DNA of 64,000 bases from Lepidostoma basale (lineage: Eukaryota; Arthropoda; Insecta; Trichoptera; Lepidostomatidae), in assembly GCA_022606425.2 (NCBI GenBank), contig JAHDVF020000840.1:868001-932000 (forward strand), written 5' to 3'. The number at the start of each line of letters is the position of its first letter. The stretch's first letter is position 1. Position numbers and translations under genes: made by a program. This document shows, one piece after another, positions 20,735 through 30,707 of the stretch. The notes beneath the pieces were generated by a model. It was not told the origin of the DNA, searched no databases, and was given only the letters and a program-made list of their open reading frames with translations.

Positions 20735-21123
20735 TAATACGATCAATCTTTAAGTAAACTAATCAAAATGGTTTCGTGGTGAAATTTCTAGTCAAAATAT
20801 CGAATATAATGTTGAAGATTTTTCAATATTTTACAAAAGTTTAAAAACGTTTTTACAGTGATGCAGATATATCAACATATTTTCGAACCCCATAGCGATT
20901 GATGAAGAGAATAAGGATTGAGATAAGTAAACCCTTAATATTTCTTTAAATTAAAGATTGCCTTCTTTCTGCATAACTTTCAGCAATTAAATATTTATGA
21001 AAATATCAATTTTCTTAAACCTACGAGTAATTTATAATTATGGGTGTGATTAGGGATTGTTTCGCAGCAACCTCGTCTACTTTATTTTCAAATTCAAATG
21101 AAATTCAAAATTACACATTAGCC

Positions 21124-21160
21124 AAAACATGTTTTGGGACACAGAAGCCCTTCATAAATG
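21124..21160 (-). ncRNA. Decayed hammerhead-like motif, P6
   Basis: ATGAAGGGCTTCTGTGTCCC then AAAACATGT corresponds to the intact motif at 50353-50384 but with GAAA changed to AAAA and the core reduced to TTATGA. Confidence 0.4.
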
Positions 21161-21324
21161 CAATAAAAATATAGCTAATAATATTGGTAAGAATAGAAAT
21201 CTAAATGATAATACTTAAAATCATAAATAAATTTACTAAAGCAATCTTGCGTTACAAAAAATATATATTGTTCAATTATAAATCCGCAACACAAATTAAT
21301 AGTGAAATAGAAGAAATTTTACAT

Positions 21325-21386
21325 CAGCGATCCATCCTCTCTGCCTACCTCTCCGGAGAAACTACGTGATGGTTAGATAGTTATGA
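21325..21386 (+). mobile_element. LINE A/SINE3 terminal scrap
   Basis: GCGATCCATCCTCTCTGCCT then GGAGAAACTACGTGATGG and TTAGATAGTTA. Only the last ~60 bp shared by LINE A and SINE3 remain. Confidence 0.55.
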
Positions 21387-21832
21387 TAACCATATTTACA
21401 ATGTTGGGGGAGTCTGCTCTGATTTGTGTCAGAGAGGATAATCTGCCATAACATACTAACGTATTCTTACACGTCTTGTATGAGTCGTCCGACATACCCA
21501 CAAGTATTAGTAGACTGACGTTTTTCGTGTAGGCTATTCAGCAGATGGATAATATTATATAATACATTGCCAATACATCTGGCAGCAAGTAATAACTCTT
21601 ATTGTTTCCACGTCAGGTTCAAGGCTACTTTTTGTTCTTTCTTGTGCAAACATTAGTTTGTTAATATTCTGCTACACAGATATGCCATTATCATTTGTAT
21701 ACCCGAAAAATTCAAATCTTTCATAAGGCGAATTTACAATTTCATCATAGTGTATTCGAACTATACATTTAAGTATTTGTACAAATAAAAACACGGTTTT
21801 TTATATCAAGAACTATGAATAAATTAGTAATT

Positions 21833-22119
21833 TAATTTATAATAGCAAACACGATTGTTTGGTGGTTTTGCTTAGATTTAGTTTATATAAATTAAATCAA
21901 AGTAAAACCACTAAACAATCGTGTTTAATATAAAAATAACTAACTAACTAACCATCATGCCGTCTCCCCGATAGGGTAGGCAGAAAGAATGGACTGTCAC
22001 ATTTTAACTGATGCGGCACTCCATCGTTCTCTTTTAGCCCCGCGGGAGACGCGGTGTGATGGGTTTAATATTAATGTTTAATATTATAAATTAATAATAG
22101 AGTTTTACAAAACTAATAC
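21833..22119. repeat. P8 foldback, tip deleted and split by SINE3
   Basis: CACGATTGTTTGGTGGTTTT and its inverse AAAACCACTAAACAATCGTG match the outer arms of the P8 palindrome at 53.09-53.35 kb; the hammerhead-like centre is deleted. The outer flank resumes after the SINE3 insert as ATAAATTAATAATAGAGTTT, ending ACCTC just as at 53.39 kb. Confidence 0.7.
21932..22063 (-). mobile_element. SINE3, 5'-truncated copy
   Basis: Read on the minus strand: ACACCGCGTCTCCCGCGGGG, AGAGAACGATGGAGTGCCGC, the LINE A-like tail TTTCTGCCTACCC, then GATGGTTAGTTAGTTAGTTA. TTTAATAT at 21924-21931 and 22064-22071 is a target-site duplication. Confidence 0.72.
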
Positions 22120-22275
22120 CTCGTGGTCTAGGGGATAGAACGCTTGGCTCCTGATCTAGGGGACATGGGTTCAAGCCTGGACACGACCAGATTCCTTCTT
22201 CATAATAATGAGCTATTTTCTGCTCACATTGAAGATTGTAAAATAAAATTCTAATATCATTGATTTAAATCCTTG
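22120..22275 (+). mobile_element. SINE2, best copy
   Basis: tRNA-like head with box A-like TGGTCTAGGGGATAG and box B-like GGGTTCAAGCCTGG about 35 bp apart, then CACGACCAGATTCC and an AT-rich 3' part. The anticodon arm and 3' end do not fit a functional tRNA, so this is a tRNA-derived SINE. Confidence 0.65.
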
Positions 22276-22367
22276 GCATTAGTCTTTTTTTTTTTCAAAA
22301 AAAAACATCAATAAATGAGCAATATAATATGAAAGACATATTTATTATTTCTTGAACAATAATGTAA

Positions 22368-22592
22368 CTTCTTCTCTTCTCAGTCGTATTCCTCATGATT
22401 GAGGGTCGTGTCCGTCCTGAAAACCATTAACCATGGCACGCCAGGCGCTCCTATCACCCGTCAGTCTCCAGGCTACAGCTAATGAGAGACCAGTCAGATC
22501 CCTGATTTGATCGGACCAGCGCCTCAGTGGACGTCCTTGTGGTGGCCTTCTCTCCACTTTGCCCATGAAAATGAGTTTTTCAAGGTTGTTCT
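22368..22592 (-). mobile_element. LINE family E, 3' fragment
   Basis: On the minus strand the reading includes LEKLIFMGKVERRPPQGR, PLRRWSDQIRDLTGLSLAVA, then WRLTGDRSAWRAMVNGFQDG. Tail GAGAAGAGAAGAAG. It matches 49.64-49.90 kb (RPQSRWFPQIKEMTGLSLAA). Confidence 0.7.
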
Positions 22593-22612
22593 ATTTAAAT
22601 AATTAATATTTT

Positions 22613-22712
22613 AAATAATTAATGCGAATGAAAATGTCTGCCTTCTAAAAGTTTTATTATATTTCACGGGAATGGCGTGTTTCACCTTCATTATTATGTT
22701 TATTATCAAATG
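22613..22712. repeat. P1 foldback, left arm
   Basis: ATTAATGCGAATGAAAATGT to the tip GGCGTGTTTCACCTTCA. The matching right arm (GTCATTCCCATAAAATTTAA) is about 900 bp away at 23640-23695, separated by LINE and SINE insertions. Confidence 0.6.
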
Positions 22713-22735
22713 TGATTTGATGAAACATTCGAAAC

Positions 22736-23040
22736 GCCTTCTTCTTCTTCTTCTTAGCTATCTCCCCACTGCTCTCAAACGTTCTCTACTTTCCTCTATC
22801 CTGCGCGACTCTCATTCATTTACTTCTCCCGACTTCACTTTATCGTCAGCCCATCTTTTTGGGGTCAAACGATTCCCCGATTTCCCACCCATGGTCTCCA
22901 CGTGAAGACTCTGGGTGCCCATATATATGTTCCCTGTCTGGCAACATGTCCTGCCCATTTCCACTTCAATTTGACAACACTTTCCATCACATCGACAAGC
23001 TTCTGATTTCGTTAATGGATATTTTGTTAATGTGGTGCTT
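22736..23040 (-). mobile_element. LINE family F-like, 3' fragment
   Basis: The minus strand gives QIEVEMGRTCCQTGNIYMGT in one frame and WKWAGHVARQGTYIWAP in another, then RVFTWRPWVGNRG. The 3' tail is GAAGAAGAAGAAGAAG. Stops and frameshifts are present. Confidence 0.6.
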
Positions 23041-23411
23041 CCGTAAATTTGGAGATATTTATTGTATAAGTGAATTATTTTGGTCAATTTGATTGTTGCC
23101 GCACTTTATAATTGTTAATTGTGACTCGAAATAAGTTTTTACTGTTTTAATGTCAAAATTATATACTTTTTTTCGTTTATATAAAGAATTTTGACATGTG
23201 TAAAAATACATTTTTCATTTGTTCCAATGACAATTTGAATAATTTCTTCAATATTATTTTTAATTTCTTGCTGTTGTTGGTTTCTTTTGAGTGCTTAATT
23301 ACAGTTAATTAAAAAAAAACGGTGGATACATGGAACATAAATTATATAGACAATATGTGCACCGTATAAAAATAACATTAAGTGTTAAATTATTTTTATT
23401 TTATTTTATAT

Positions 23412-23614
23412 TATTTGCTTTAGATTATTTTGTGGATGTTGGACGATCGAAGTGTGCGCGGGAGATGGCGGTGGCGATGAGGTTCGCAACCCATCACACC
23501 GCGTCTCGCGCGGGGCGAAAAGAGAAGGATGGAATGCCGCATCGTTTAAAGTGTGTGAGTCCATTTATTCTGCCTACCCTTTTGGGGAGACGGCGTGATG
23601 GTTAGTTAGTTAGT
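23412..23614 (+). mobile_element. SINE3 copy
   Basis: Head GTGTGCGCGGGAGATGGCGG, GCGATGAGGTTCGCAACCC (box B-like), ATCACACCGCGTCTCGCGCG, AAAAGAGAAGGATGGA, then the LINE A 3' end CTGCCTACCC, GGAGACGGCGTGATGGTTAG and TTAG repeats. The 3' ~60 bp match LINE A, indicating mobilisation by LINE A machinery. Confidence 0.75.
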
Positions 23615-23639
23615 TTTTTGTCCGTCAGATGTCATTCCC

Positions 23640-23695
23640 ATAAAATTTAATGAAACTTATAGATAACACAAGATTTCATTCGTACGTCTGCTCAT
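23640..23695. repeat. P1 foldback, separated right arm
   Basis: ATGTCATTCCCATAAAATTT and GATTTCATTCGTACG. Partner of 22613-22712. Confidence 0.55.
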
Positions 23696-24082
23696 TATTA
23701 TTATTATGATTATATATTAATTGTCATTAATATTCACAAAGATTGAGGATGTAGAATCAAACTCTCTTCCCCTGTACCACGAGACAAGGTTTCAGTTCCC
23801 TAGTTGCCTCCAGAAGTATCCAGAGACATGTATTTTTGTAAAGTTTTAAACTCATTTAGTTTTCAAATCATTGCAGGGCATCGGAATACCAATCAATCAC
23901 AGTTAGCGATCATGATATTAGACTATTATCGTTAGCGAAGTAGGACAAACCATTAAATATAATTTTCTAGGAAAATAACTTCATGATTACATGTTTCATT
24001 AAAACAAAGTACCATAATTCCATGTATATACTTCTTTTTATGAATTACGTCATGATTACGAAATATTTGCTAGTTGTGTTTA

Positions 24083-24235
24083 CAACATTGTTTTTAGCTA
24101 TTATTATATTGATTCTAGTGACACGTGATAGGTAGCTAATCTATTATTATCACGTGTCCAAACTACACCAAACCAAAGACAGTGTGACAATCACACTGCC
24201 ATCGCCGGAAATCGAACCCGGGACTTTGGAAGTAG
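24083..24235 (-). mobile_element. SINE1 copy
   Basis: On the minus strand: box B-like GGTTCGATTTCCGGCGATGG, the hairpin CAGTGTGATTGTCACACTG, GTCTTTGGTTTGGTGTAG, then AGCTACCTATCACGTGTCAC and ATCAATATAATAGCT. The 5' head is missing. Confidence 0.75.
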
Positions 24236-24249
24236 AATTTTGAACCGTT

Positions 24250-24345
24250 TTATTCACTTTATATGCTAAATATTTTTACAAAATAATAATATTAAACCCT
24301 ACGTGCTACGGAGGTGAACTCTTCTCGTGTTTAAATATAACTATA
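24250..24345. repeat. P5 arm remnant
   Basis: ACGTGCTACGGAGGTGAACT corresponds to the P5 tip (ACATGTTTCGGAGGTGACTT), with GAAA lost on the minus strand (GTAG). Confidence 0.45.
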
Positions 24346-24541
24346 TCAATACCAATGACAGACCTATGACGTAAACATGACTAATCTAAAAGCATAAATT
24401 AGAGTGAGAAAACACACAATTTCATAGAAAAACAAAACACAAGTATTGTTGCGAAAATATTTTGATACATAGAAATATTTTGGTTGGATACTTACAAGTG
24501 AGTCATTCAATTTGGGATGTTTTGCAGGTCGCAAATAAATA

Positions 24542-24881
24542 TAACTAACTTACCATCACGCCGTTTTCCGCAGAAGTAGGCAGAGAGGATGGACCGCAAT
24601 ACCGTTCTGTCCTGACGTACCTCTCTAGCTTTGTCTACATTCATACATCGTAACATGCACGTTCGTCGATTTTTTCGACTTCAAATGTGGCCGCCTTTCA
24701 GTATTTAATTATGATGCAATCATCTGCCTTATTTCGTCGTTCGGTATTCTATCATATACCGTTTTCCTGCACATTATGCTTAGTGATCTCATTTCTACGT
24801 AATTTATCCTACTTTCATCATTTTTTGTTAGCTCCAAGCTTCACTACCATACATAAGTGTTGAGACTAGAACTCCATTATG
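24542..24881 (-). mobile_element. LINE family A, internally deleted copy
   Basis: The minus strand has the cysteine patch RTCMLRCMNVDKAREVRQD and RFSAYFCGKRRDGKLV, but jumps from ILKGGHI directly to RSLSIMCRKTVYDRIPNDE and GVLVSTLMYGSEAWS-like text. Internal deletion similar to the 1.9 kb copy. Confidence 0.65.
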
Positions 24882-25096
24882 TGAATGATATCATACAAGT
24901 ATATCTAGAATGCTTATATTTCAGATTATTTCGAATAAGCTGTTTATTTTATTGAAATTAAAAAAAATACCTCATTTAACGATAACGTTTTTTTATCAAA
25001 ATTTATTTAGCTCACGGTGTTTCATTATACGTATTAATATTAATTATAATAATTATTATCTTCGTTATTATTTTATTTAATATTATTGTATTTCAC

Positions 25097-25304
25097 ATTA
25101 TTTATTTTAGATTTATTTTGTAAACGTTTTAGTTACTAAGTGTGCGCGGCAGATGCCAATTGGTGGCGATGAGGTTCGCAATCCATCACACCGCATCTCC
25201 CGCGGGGGCGAAAAGAGAACGATGTAGTGCCGCATCGATTAAAATGTGGCAGTCCATTCTTTCTGCCTACTCTTTCTAGGAGACGGCGTGATGATTAGTT
25301 AGTT
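25097..25304 (+). mobile_element. SINE3 copy
   Basis: TTATTTTAGATTTATTTTGT, GTGTGCGCGGCAGATGCC, GCGATGAGGTTCGCAATCC, CACACCGCATCTCCCGCGGG, AAAAGAGAACGATGTAGTGC and the LINE A-like tail, ending GATGATTAGTTAGT. It shares upstream TTTTAGAT(T)TATTTTGT with the 23.4 kb copy. Confidence 0.75.
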
Positions 25305-25311
25305 TTCTTCT

Positions 25312-25855
25312 CTCTTCACTTTTGATAGACTCAGGAGTCTGTTATTTCAGGCGGGTCCTCTTGAGACGCTGAACTCTAGCTTTCTCTCCACCGTTTCGGG
25401 GGTCTTCCTGGTCGGCGTTGTCCGTTTGGCATTCCATGGAGAGCTATGTATGGTATCCTATTTGAGCTCATTCTTTCTATATGTTGATGCCAGTATCGCC
25501 GTCTTTGACGTCTCCATTTGACCACATCTTCGACCTCGCAGATTTCTCGAATTGCTGTATTCCCAACTCGATCACGTAGGGTTTTACCAGCTATAGCGCG
25601 GAGTATTTTCATCTCGGTTGTCCTGTGCATGCTCTTTGTCTTGACAGTGTCTGCCCTCGATTCAATGCCATATGTAAGGATTGGTCGCAAACAGGTCTTA
25701 TAAATGCGTACCTTGCTGTCAGTCCTCATGTCCTTGTTTCTCCATATGACATCTTTCAGGCAGCCTGCAACCGCTGCAGTCTTATCTACCTGTGACCTTA
25801 CTTCTCTGGGGAGGTTATTAGAGCTGGTTACTTCGCTTCCGAGATATCTGAATTA
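25312..25855 (-). mobile_element. LINE family B, split by LINE A
   Basis: The minus strand has DKTAAVAGCLKDVIWRNKDM, RTDSKVRIYKTCLRPILTYG, TEMKILRAIAGKTLRDRVGN, AIREICEVEDVVKWRRQRRR and RRPGRPPKRWRES. The upstream part (KIEQVD) lies across the LINE A insert at 26395-26456. Apart from the insertion the reading frame is open over 117 codons, so this copy is fairly young. Confidence 0.82.
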
Positions 25856-25869
25856 GTCTACCTGTTTAA

Positions 25870-26394
25870 AACTAGTTATTGGAAACAAGAATTTATCAAT
25901 GAAAGCGAAAATGGCCGTTCACAATGGAGTTCTGGTTCCAACCCTTATGTATGGAAGCGAAGCATGGAACTGGCAGAAGAAAGATGAGAGCAGAATAAAT
26001 GCGGTAGAGATGAGGTCCCTAAGACGTATGTGTAGTAGAAAGATGTACGACAGAATCTCAAATGAAAGAAAGAAGGTATTATGAACAAAATTATGAAAGG
26101 TTCGCTGCGTTGGTTCGGACATATGGAGCGCATGGATGATGGAAGAATGGTTAAAAAAGTATACTTTAACAATGTAAATGGAGTAAGGAGTCGAGGTAGA
26201 CCGAGGAAAACATGGCATGACCAGATTAATCAAATATTAAAAGTTGGTCATGTCAGAAGCCGTAAGAATCGACGTGCGTGTATGACTCGATGTATGAAGC
26301 TAGAGAGGTGTGCCAGGATAGAGTAGTGTGGCGGTCCATTCTCTCTGCCTACCCCTGCGGGGAAACAACGTGATGGTTTGTTGTTGTTGTTGTT
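25870..26394 (+). mobile_element. LINE family A inserted in LINE B, GTT-tailed
   Basis: Encodes FINESENGRSQWSSGSNPYV in one frame and AVHNGVLVPTLMYGSEAW, NWQKKDESRINAVEMRSLRR, then a small deletion (after NERKK), MNKIMKGSLRWFGHMERMDD, SRGRPRKTWHDQINQILKVG, RRACMTRCMKLE. The 3' tail is GTTTGTTGTTGTTGTTGTTG instead of the usual TTAG repeat. GTCTACCTGTTTAA (25856-25869) and GTCTACCTGTTCAA (26395-26408) are the target-site duplication with one mismatch. Confidence 0.87.
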
Positions 26395-26456
26395 GTCTAC
26401 CTGTTCAATTTTTCTTGGCGTACGGAGATTTCGCATCTTTGTTGGTTTCTAGAGAA
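26395..26456 (-). mobile_element. LINE family B, upstream part beyond the LINE A insert
   Basis: The minus strand reads MRNLRTPRKIEQVD and joins FRYLGSEV-type sequence at 25.85 kb, as in the uninterrupted copy at 43.57-44.17 kb (GKIIEQVMHFKYLGVDV). Confidence 0.75.
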
Positions 26457-26800
26457 TGTTAGTTAGTTTTACTAATTAATTAGTGGGTATCGCAACTTGC
26501 GAGATTAAAGATTGAAAGGGTATATTAAGAGAAAGGAGTGAATGGAATTATCTGATTCTTTTGATATGTTCCCACAATGTTAACGCCCTAACGCTCAATA
26601 TATATTTTTAATGTATTTGTTCATTTGCAAATTGACATCTTAAATATGTTTTATCTTAGTTTAATAGATCTTCATATTATAATTAGATAATTGCACTGAG
26701 AGCATATTCTTGATCAAATAAGCTATAAAGTTAATATTGGATTAATTCTAGCATATAACAGAGAAGCTATAACAATCGAATCTTCGTTTATGGAGTGCAT
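26457..26800. other. No gene seen
   Basis: Unassigned AT-rich DNA. Confidence 0.4.
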
Positions 26801-27380
26801 TGCTTGTTAGAAACTATTGAGGAAGTTTGCAGACATCTTCAGAGTATCTATTCAACTCTGTTTCCTCCCCCTTCCCTCTCTCCCAGAAACACTTCCAAGT
26901 CCACTGTAAACTTTTGTTTGACACAAGAGCAAAATTTTGAAAACTTTTAAAAGAGTTAGTGTGCGTACTCCGATAATTTACTATTGTGCTCGAAAATTCA
27001 AACCCATTTAAAAATACGAGTGTATCATATACTTGTTGCAACCCGTGAATCATTCACAGAAGTAAAGATTTTATACCCTTTAAAAGCTTGGTTCACTGTA
27101 TAATCGTGATCTTCAATAAATTATAACATTTAATGTATTTTTTTTTTCACAAACCTTCAAAATTGCACATTTAACAACGCCAAATTGTTCTCTTTTTATT
27201 TTTTACACTTCTGTCATGCAACAATAATCATAAAAAATCTAAATAATCCAGAAACGTTCTCGGGCATGCGCATCGTGGGCATTTTGCATTACTTTTGGAA
27301 AGAAAAAAAAAAGTATTCCTCTTCCGCTCTTTTCGTACTCTTTCTTGACGACATTCGTTTTTTTCTTTCTATTTATGTTA
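26800..27380 (-). repeat. Second copy of the 13.2-13.9 kb element
   Basis: In inverse orientation it shares GTGAACCAAGCTTTTAAAGG, the TTTACTTCTGTGAATGATTC block and one tandem-type unit (CATGCGCATGCCCGAGAACG, TGCATGACAGAAGTG). Diverged. Confidence 0.6.
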
Positions 27381-27387
27381 TGATTCA

Positions 27388-27475
27388 TGAAAGCAACTGT
27401 GCGCAATGGTGTTCTTGTACCGACCCTTATGTATGGAAACGAAGCATGGAACTGGGAAAAGAAGGATGAAAGTAA
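27388..27475 (+). mobile_element. LINE family A, internal scrap
   Basis: Reads ATVRNGVLVPTLMYG-like, NEAWNWEKKDESK. No 3' end is present, so it was truncated on both sides. Confidence 0.6.
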
Positions 27476-27654
27476 ACAAATTTGTCAGTCCATGATTCAA
27501 AACCATATAAAAGTATGGAACAGACGTAGCATCTGACCATTCTCTGACGTAGCTTCAAATTTATGTTGTCATCACAGAAAACATTTCTCGACTTAATAAT
27601 AAAATATATATATGATTTATTTTTGGGAACAATGATCAAACTCCTTATTAAATA

Positions 27655-27842
27655 AAAAATTACAAATGAAAACGTCGGATTTCCAGAAGTTTTTTTTTAA
27701 TATGTTATGGGAATGACATATTTCCCCTTGCATTTTCAAATGTCTGATCAATATTTAATAATGCCTCAATAGGCAAAATGTGGCATTTCCATAAATTATA
27801 AAACTTCTAGAAAACTAACTTTTTTATTCGTATTAATGATAT
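27655..27842. repeat. P1 foldback
   Basis: Arms ACAAATGAAAACGTCGGATT / AACTAACTTTTTTATTCGTA and TATGGGAATGACATATTTCC / AATGTGGCATTTCCATAAA. Tip motifs are decayed (TTTCCCC and GGCAAAATG). Confidence 0.65.
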
Positions 27843-28148
27843 TCCGAGATGAAGACACTGAGAGATCGCGTGAGGAACACCAGAATAAGAGAGATATGTG
27901 AGGTTGAGGATGTAATAAGATGGAGCAGACAGCGAAAAAGGGACTGATGCGGTCATGTTCAATGAATGGACACCACCAGACTCCCCTATATTGCATTGCA
28001 TAATCAGCCTCATGAGACTCGCCCTCGTGGAAGACCTTCTAAAAGATGAAAGGACAGCTGGGAGTCTACCTCACAGTAGTAGCAACACTCTGCAAAACAG
28101 ACCACATAGGTCTACAACAAGAAAGAAGAAGAAGACGAAGAAGATATA
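27843..28148 (+). mobile_element. LINE family B, 3' fragment
   Basis: Reads MKTLRDRVRNTRIREICEVE, DVIRWSRQRKRD, a stop and frameshift, then RLPYIALHNQPHETRPRGRP and HRSTTRKKKKTKKI. Ends in GAAGAAGAAGACGAAGAAG. Confidence 0.72.
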
Positions 28149-28570
28149 ATTGATTGACTTCACACGATTCAAAGATTCTCTATATTTTCCACGCCGGCAT
28201 GACTTCTTTAATCAATTGGCAAACCTGAATGATTAGTCGCTAAATTTTAAATTGATCGCTGTGATAAGTGAAACGATTATAAAAAAAGTGATAAACTGTA
28301 CTGTTAACATCTCAATACACATTGCGCTAACCGAAACTAGACCGTTCGAGATATCAAAAACAAAAACCTGTCTCATAACTAAAATAACGTGTTTTTCACA
28401 TTCAACAAAACATATTTAACATCTTCATAATGTTTGAACAGAACGTTTACACTACTAACTATGAAGTATCGAAGTATCATAATTGTGATATTTTCAGCTA
28501 CATAGATCGTTATTTGAGAATAAATTTAAATTTAATGTGATTGATGCTTTCAAAGCGAAAACTAATATAT
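28149..28570. other. No gene seen
   Basis: Unassigned AT-rich DNA. Confidence 0.4.
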
Positions 28571-28576
28571 CGAACA

Positions 28577-28705
28577 GTCTGTCAATGCCAGCGAGCCTGG
28601 CGAAACCGGTCGCTATCGAAATAAAGACAAATGTGGAAGTAGTTATAAAAAAAACATCGTTATTTAATTATTATTTAAAATTAACTTCCATCAAGAGATT
28701 TCAAT
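28577..28705 (+). repeat. P2 foldback, right arm
   Basis: Tip motif, then GAAATAAAGACAAATGTGGA, AAAAAAACATCGTTATTTAA and AACTTCCATCAAGAGATTTC. No left arm. Confidence 0.7.
28579..28611 (+). ncRNA. Hammerhead-like motif, P2
   Basis: Core CTGTCAA, one T, helix II GCCAG/CTGGC (perfect 5 bp, loop CGAGC), GAAA, palindrome CCGG, then TC. The core is changed at three positions. Confidence 0.5.
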
Positions 28706-28884
28706 TATCTGTATATTTTATTAGGAAAAATCATTTTCTATAAGAGGTATATATAATAAATATTTTTTGAAACTTTTATTGTATTGTTAAAAGTTTGAAA
28801 ATGATCAATATAAATATTTGACAGACTTCAGGCGTTAACACTGTCGAAACCCAAAATGACGAACTTTTTAAACAAATTACAACC

Positions 28885-29040
28885 CGTTTTTTCCACTTTG
28901 AGTTAATTCTCGAAATATTTCGGAGGTTTTACACCTTCATCGTCGAGGAATCAAAATAAACTCAGTTTATTTCGTTCTCCCGATGTTGAAGATGTTAAAC
29001 CTTCTAAATACGTCGAGGAAAATAATCTCATACGTGAAAA
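28885..29040. repeat. P5 foldback, diverged
   Basis: TTAATTCTCGAAATATTTCG, AGGTTTTACACCTTCATCG on the left; GATGTTGAAGATGTTAAACC and CGTCGAGGAAAATAATC on the right. The minus-strand tip reads CGATGAAGGTG, then CCTCC and GAAATATTTCG. Confidence 0.55.
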
Positions 29041-29155
29041 AATGGTTTTTAATACAATTTTTTTAAATTCGTTGTTATGGATGATATGAGTATTTTGATT
29101 ACTTAAAAATTTTAAAAATGATATTTTTCTTAGACATTACACATTAAATATAACG

Positions 29156-29600
29156 AACTAAGTAACCAACCATCACGCCGTCTCCCCGAAGAAGAAGGCA
29201 GAAAGAATGGACTGCCACACTTTTCTTTCCTGACATACTTCTCTCACTTCCTTAACACGCACGTCGATTTCTCCGACTCCTCGCGTGGCTGATATTCAAT
29301 ATTTGTTTTATTTGATCGTGTCACGTTTTCGTCAACATATATTTTTTTTAACCATTATTTCTTCATTCATTATTTCCGTGTGTCCAAACCATCTTAATAA
29401 TCCTTTCATTATTTTGTCCATAACACTATCATTCGCACCGTATTCACTTCTTATATTTTCATTCGACACTCTATCATACACAGATTTCATCTAAAAGATC
29501 TCATTTCTACTGCATTTGTTCTATTTTTATCCATCTTTTGCCAGTTCCATGCTTCACTTCAATACATAAGGGTCGGTACAAGAACACCTCTGTGCACATT
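29156..29600 (-). mobile_element. LINE family A, decayed copy
   Basis: On the minus strand: GVLVPTLMYGSEAW-like text, NEIFQMKSVYDRVSNENIRS and AMTQSNKTNIEYQPREESEK, then RRACXGSE and the ending GRRRDGWLLS. 3' end TTGGTTACTTAG. Several frameshifts. Confidence 0.65.
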
Positions 29601-29922
29601 AAATCATCATCATCAGCCGTCTTCCATCTACTGCTGAATGTAGGCCTCTCCCAAAGCCCGCCACCGCCCCCTGTTCATTGCCGCTCCCATCCATTATGTC
29701 CAGCAATCCTCTTCAGATCGTCGGTCCAGCGGGCAGGGGGACGTCTAACTCTGCGGAATCCTGTTCGCGGTCTCCAACCCAGAACCCGTATCACCCATCG
29801 ACCGTCGGTTCTCCGACAGATATGTCCAGCCCATCGCCACTTCAGCCCGCCCAACCGTAGAGCCACCTCAGCTACCTTGGTTTGTTGACGAATGAATTCG
29901 TTTCGTAATCTGTCCCTTTAAA
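29601..29922 (-). mobile_element. LINE family F, 3' fragment
   Basis: The minus strand reads MALRLGGLKWRWAGHICRRT, DGRWVIRVLGWRPRTGFRRV, RRPPARWTDDLKRIAGHNGW, then decayed LWERPTFSSRWKTADDD and an ATG/GAT repeat tail (ATCATCATCATC on plus). This is the typical end of an insect LINE. Only the last ~100 codons remain. Confidence 0.75.
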
Positions 29923-30700
29923 TCGATACGTTAATTCGTATTTATAAATATATCACATTAAAAGCTCAATAGCAATGAGTTTTTATAATAATAGTAACGT
30001 GACTCAGCTTCCATCCTGAACAGTGCTCGAATTATGTATTATTTATTTGTACAAAAAGTATTGCTATATAAAAAAAATATAAGAACAGCGTTGTTGAAGT
30101 ACTTGACTTAATATATAATAAGTAATAAGTACCTACCCAAAACGAATCAGCATCCATCCATCTGCCGCCGTAGCATCTTTGTGTTGTGATCGCTCCACAA
30201 TGAGAGGTAATATTCCCGGCTATAGATGTGTAGCACATTTCAATACAGACATTGAATTATTTTTTGTTTCGAAACAATGTAACATAAACTAAAGAACAAT
30301 GCGGCCGCCATTTTGTTTTATTTCCAGAGCCGTGTTTGAGTCCAGTTTACAAAAACCTCCGCGACAAGTTCTGTTGAATCGCGACTGAAACGATGATTTC
30401 TGGTTCTTTTTCTTCTATCCATTCATTTTACGGCTGCCATCTTTCTTTATTATATTATTTTGTTCCAATTTGATTTATTCGGTGTTCGTGAACAAAAGGC
30501 AATAACGGTTATAATGCTAATGAAAAAAGCAAAGTACAAAAGTTCTTATTTTAAAACACAATGCGTTTTATCCGGAGTTTCATCCATTATTTACGCATCT
30601 AAAGCCGCCTCTTTTATTAAATCTAGGATCTACCTGTACATGTTCTTAAATTTAAAACATTATTTTTTCCACTTTTGAAAATATTTTATTAGTTTATATC
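29923..30700. other. No gene seen
   Basis: Unassigned. A 72-codon ORF at 30460-30678 (+) has no recognisable domain. Confidence 0.4.
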
Positions 30701-30707
30701 GTTTAAT

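Noticed and set aside
22120..22190. Functional tRNA gene
   Set aside because: Boxes A and B are present but stems do not close and the sequence recurs as a repeat (SINE2).
29601..29625. ATCATCATCATCAG as a minus-strand CTGATGA hammerhead core
   Set aside because: It is the 3' repeat tail of LINE F and there is no GAAA or helix II at the right distance.
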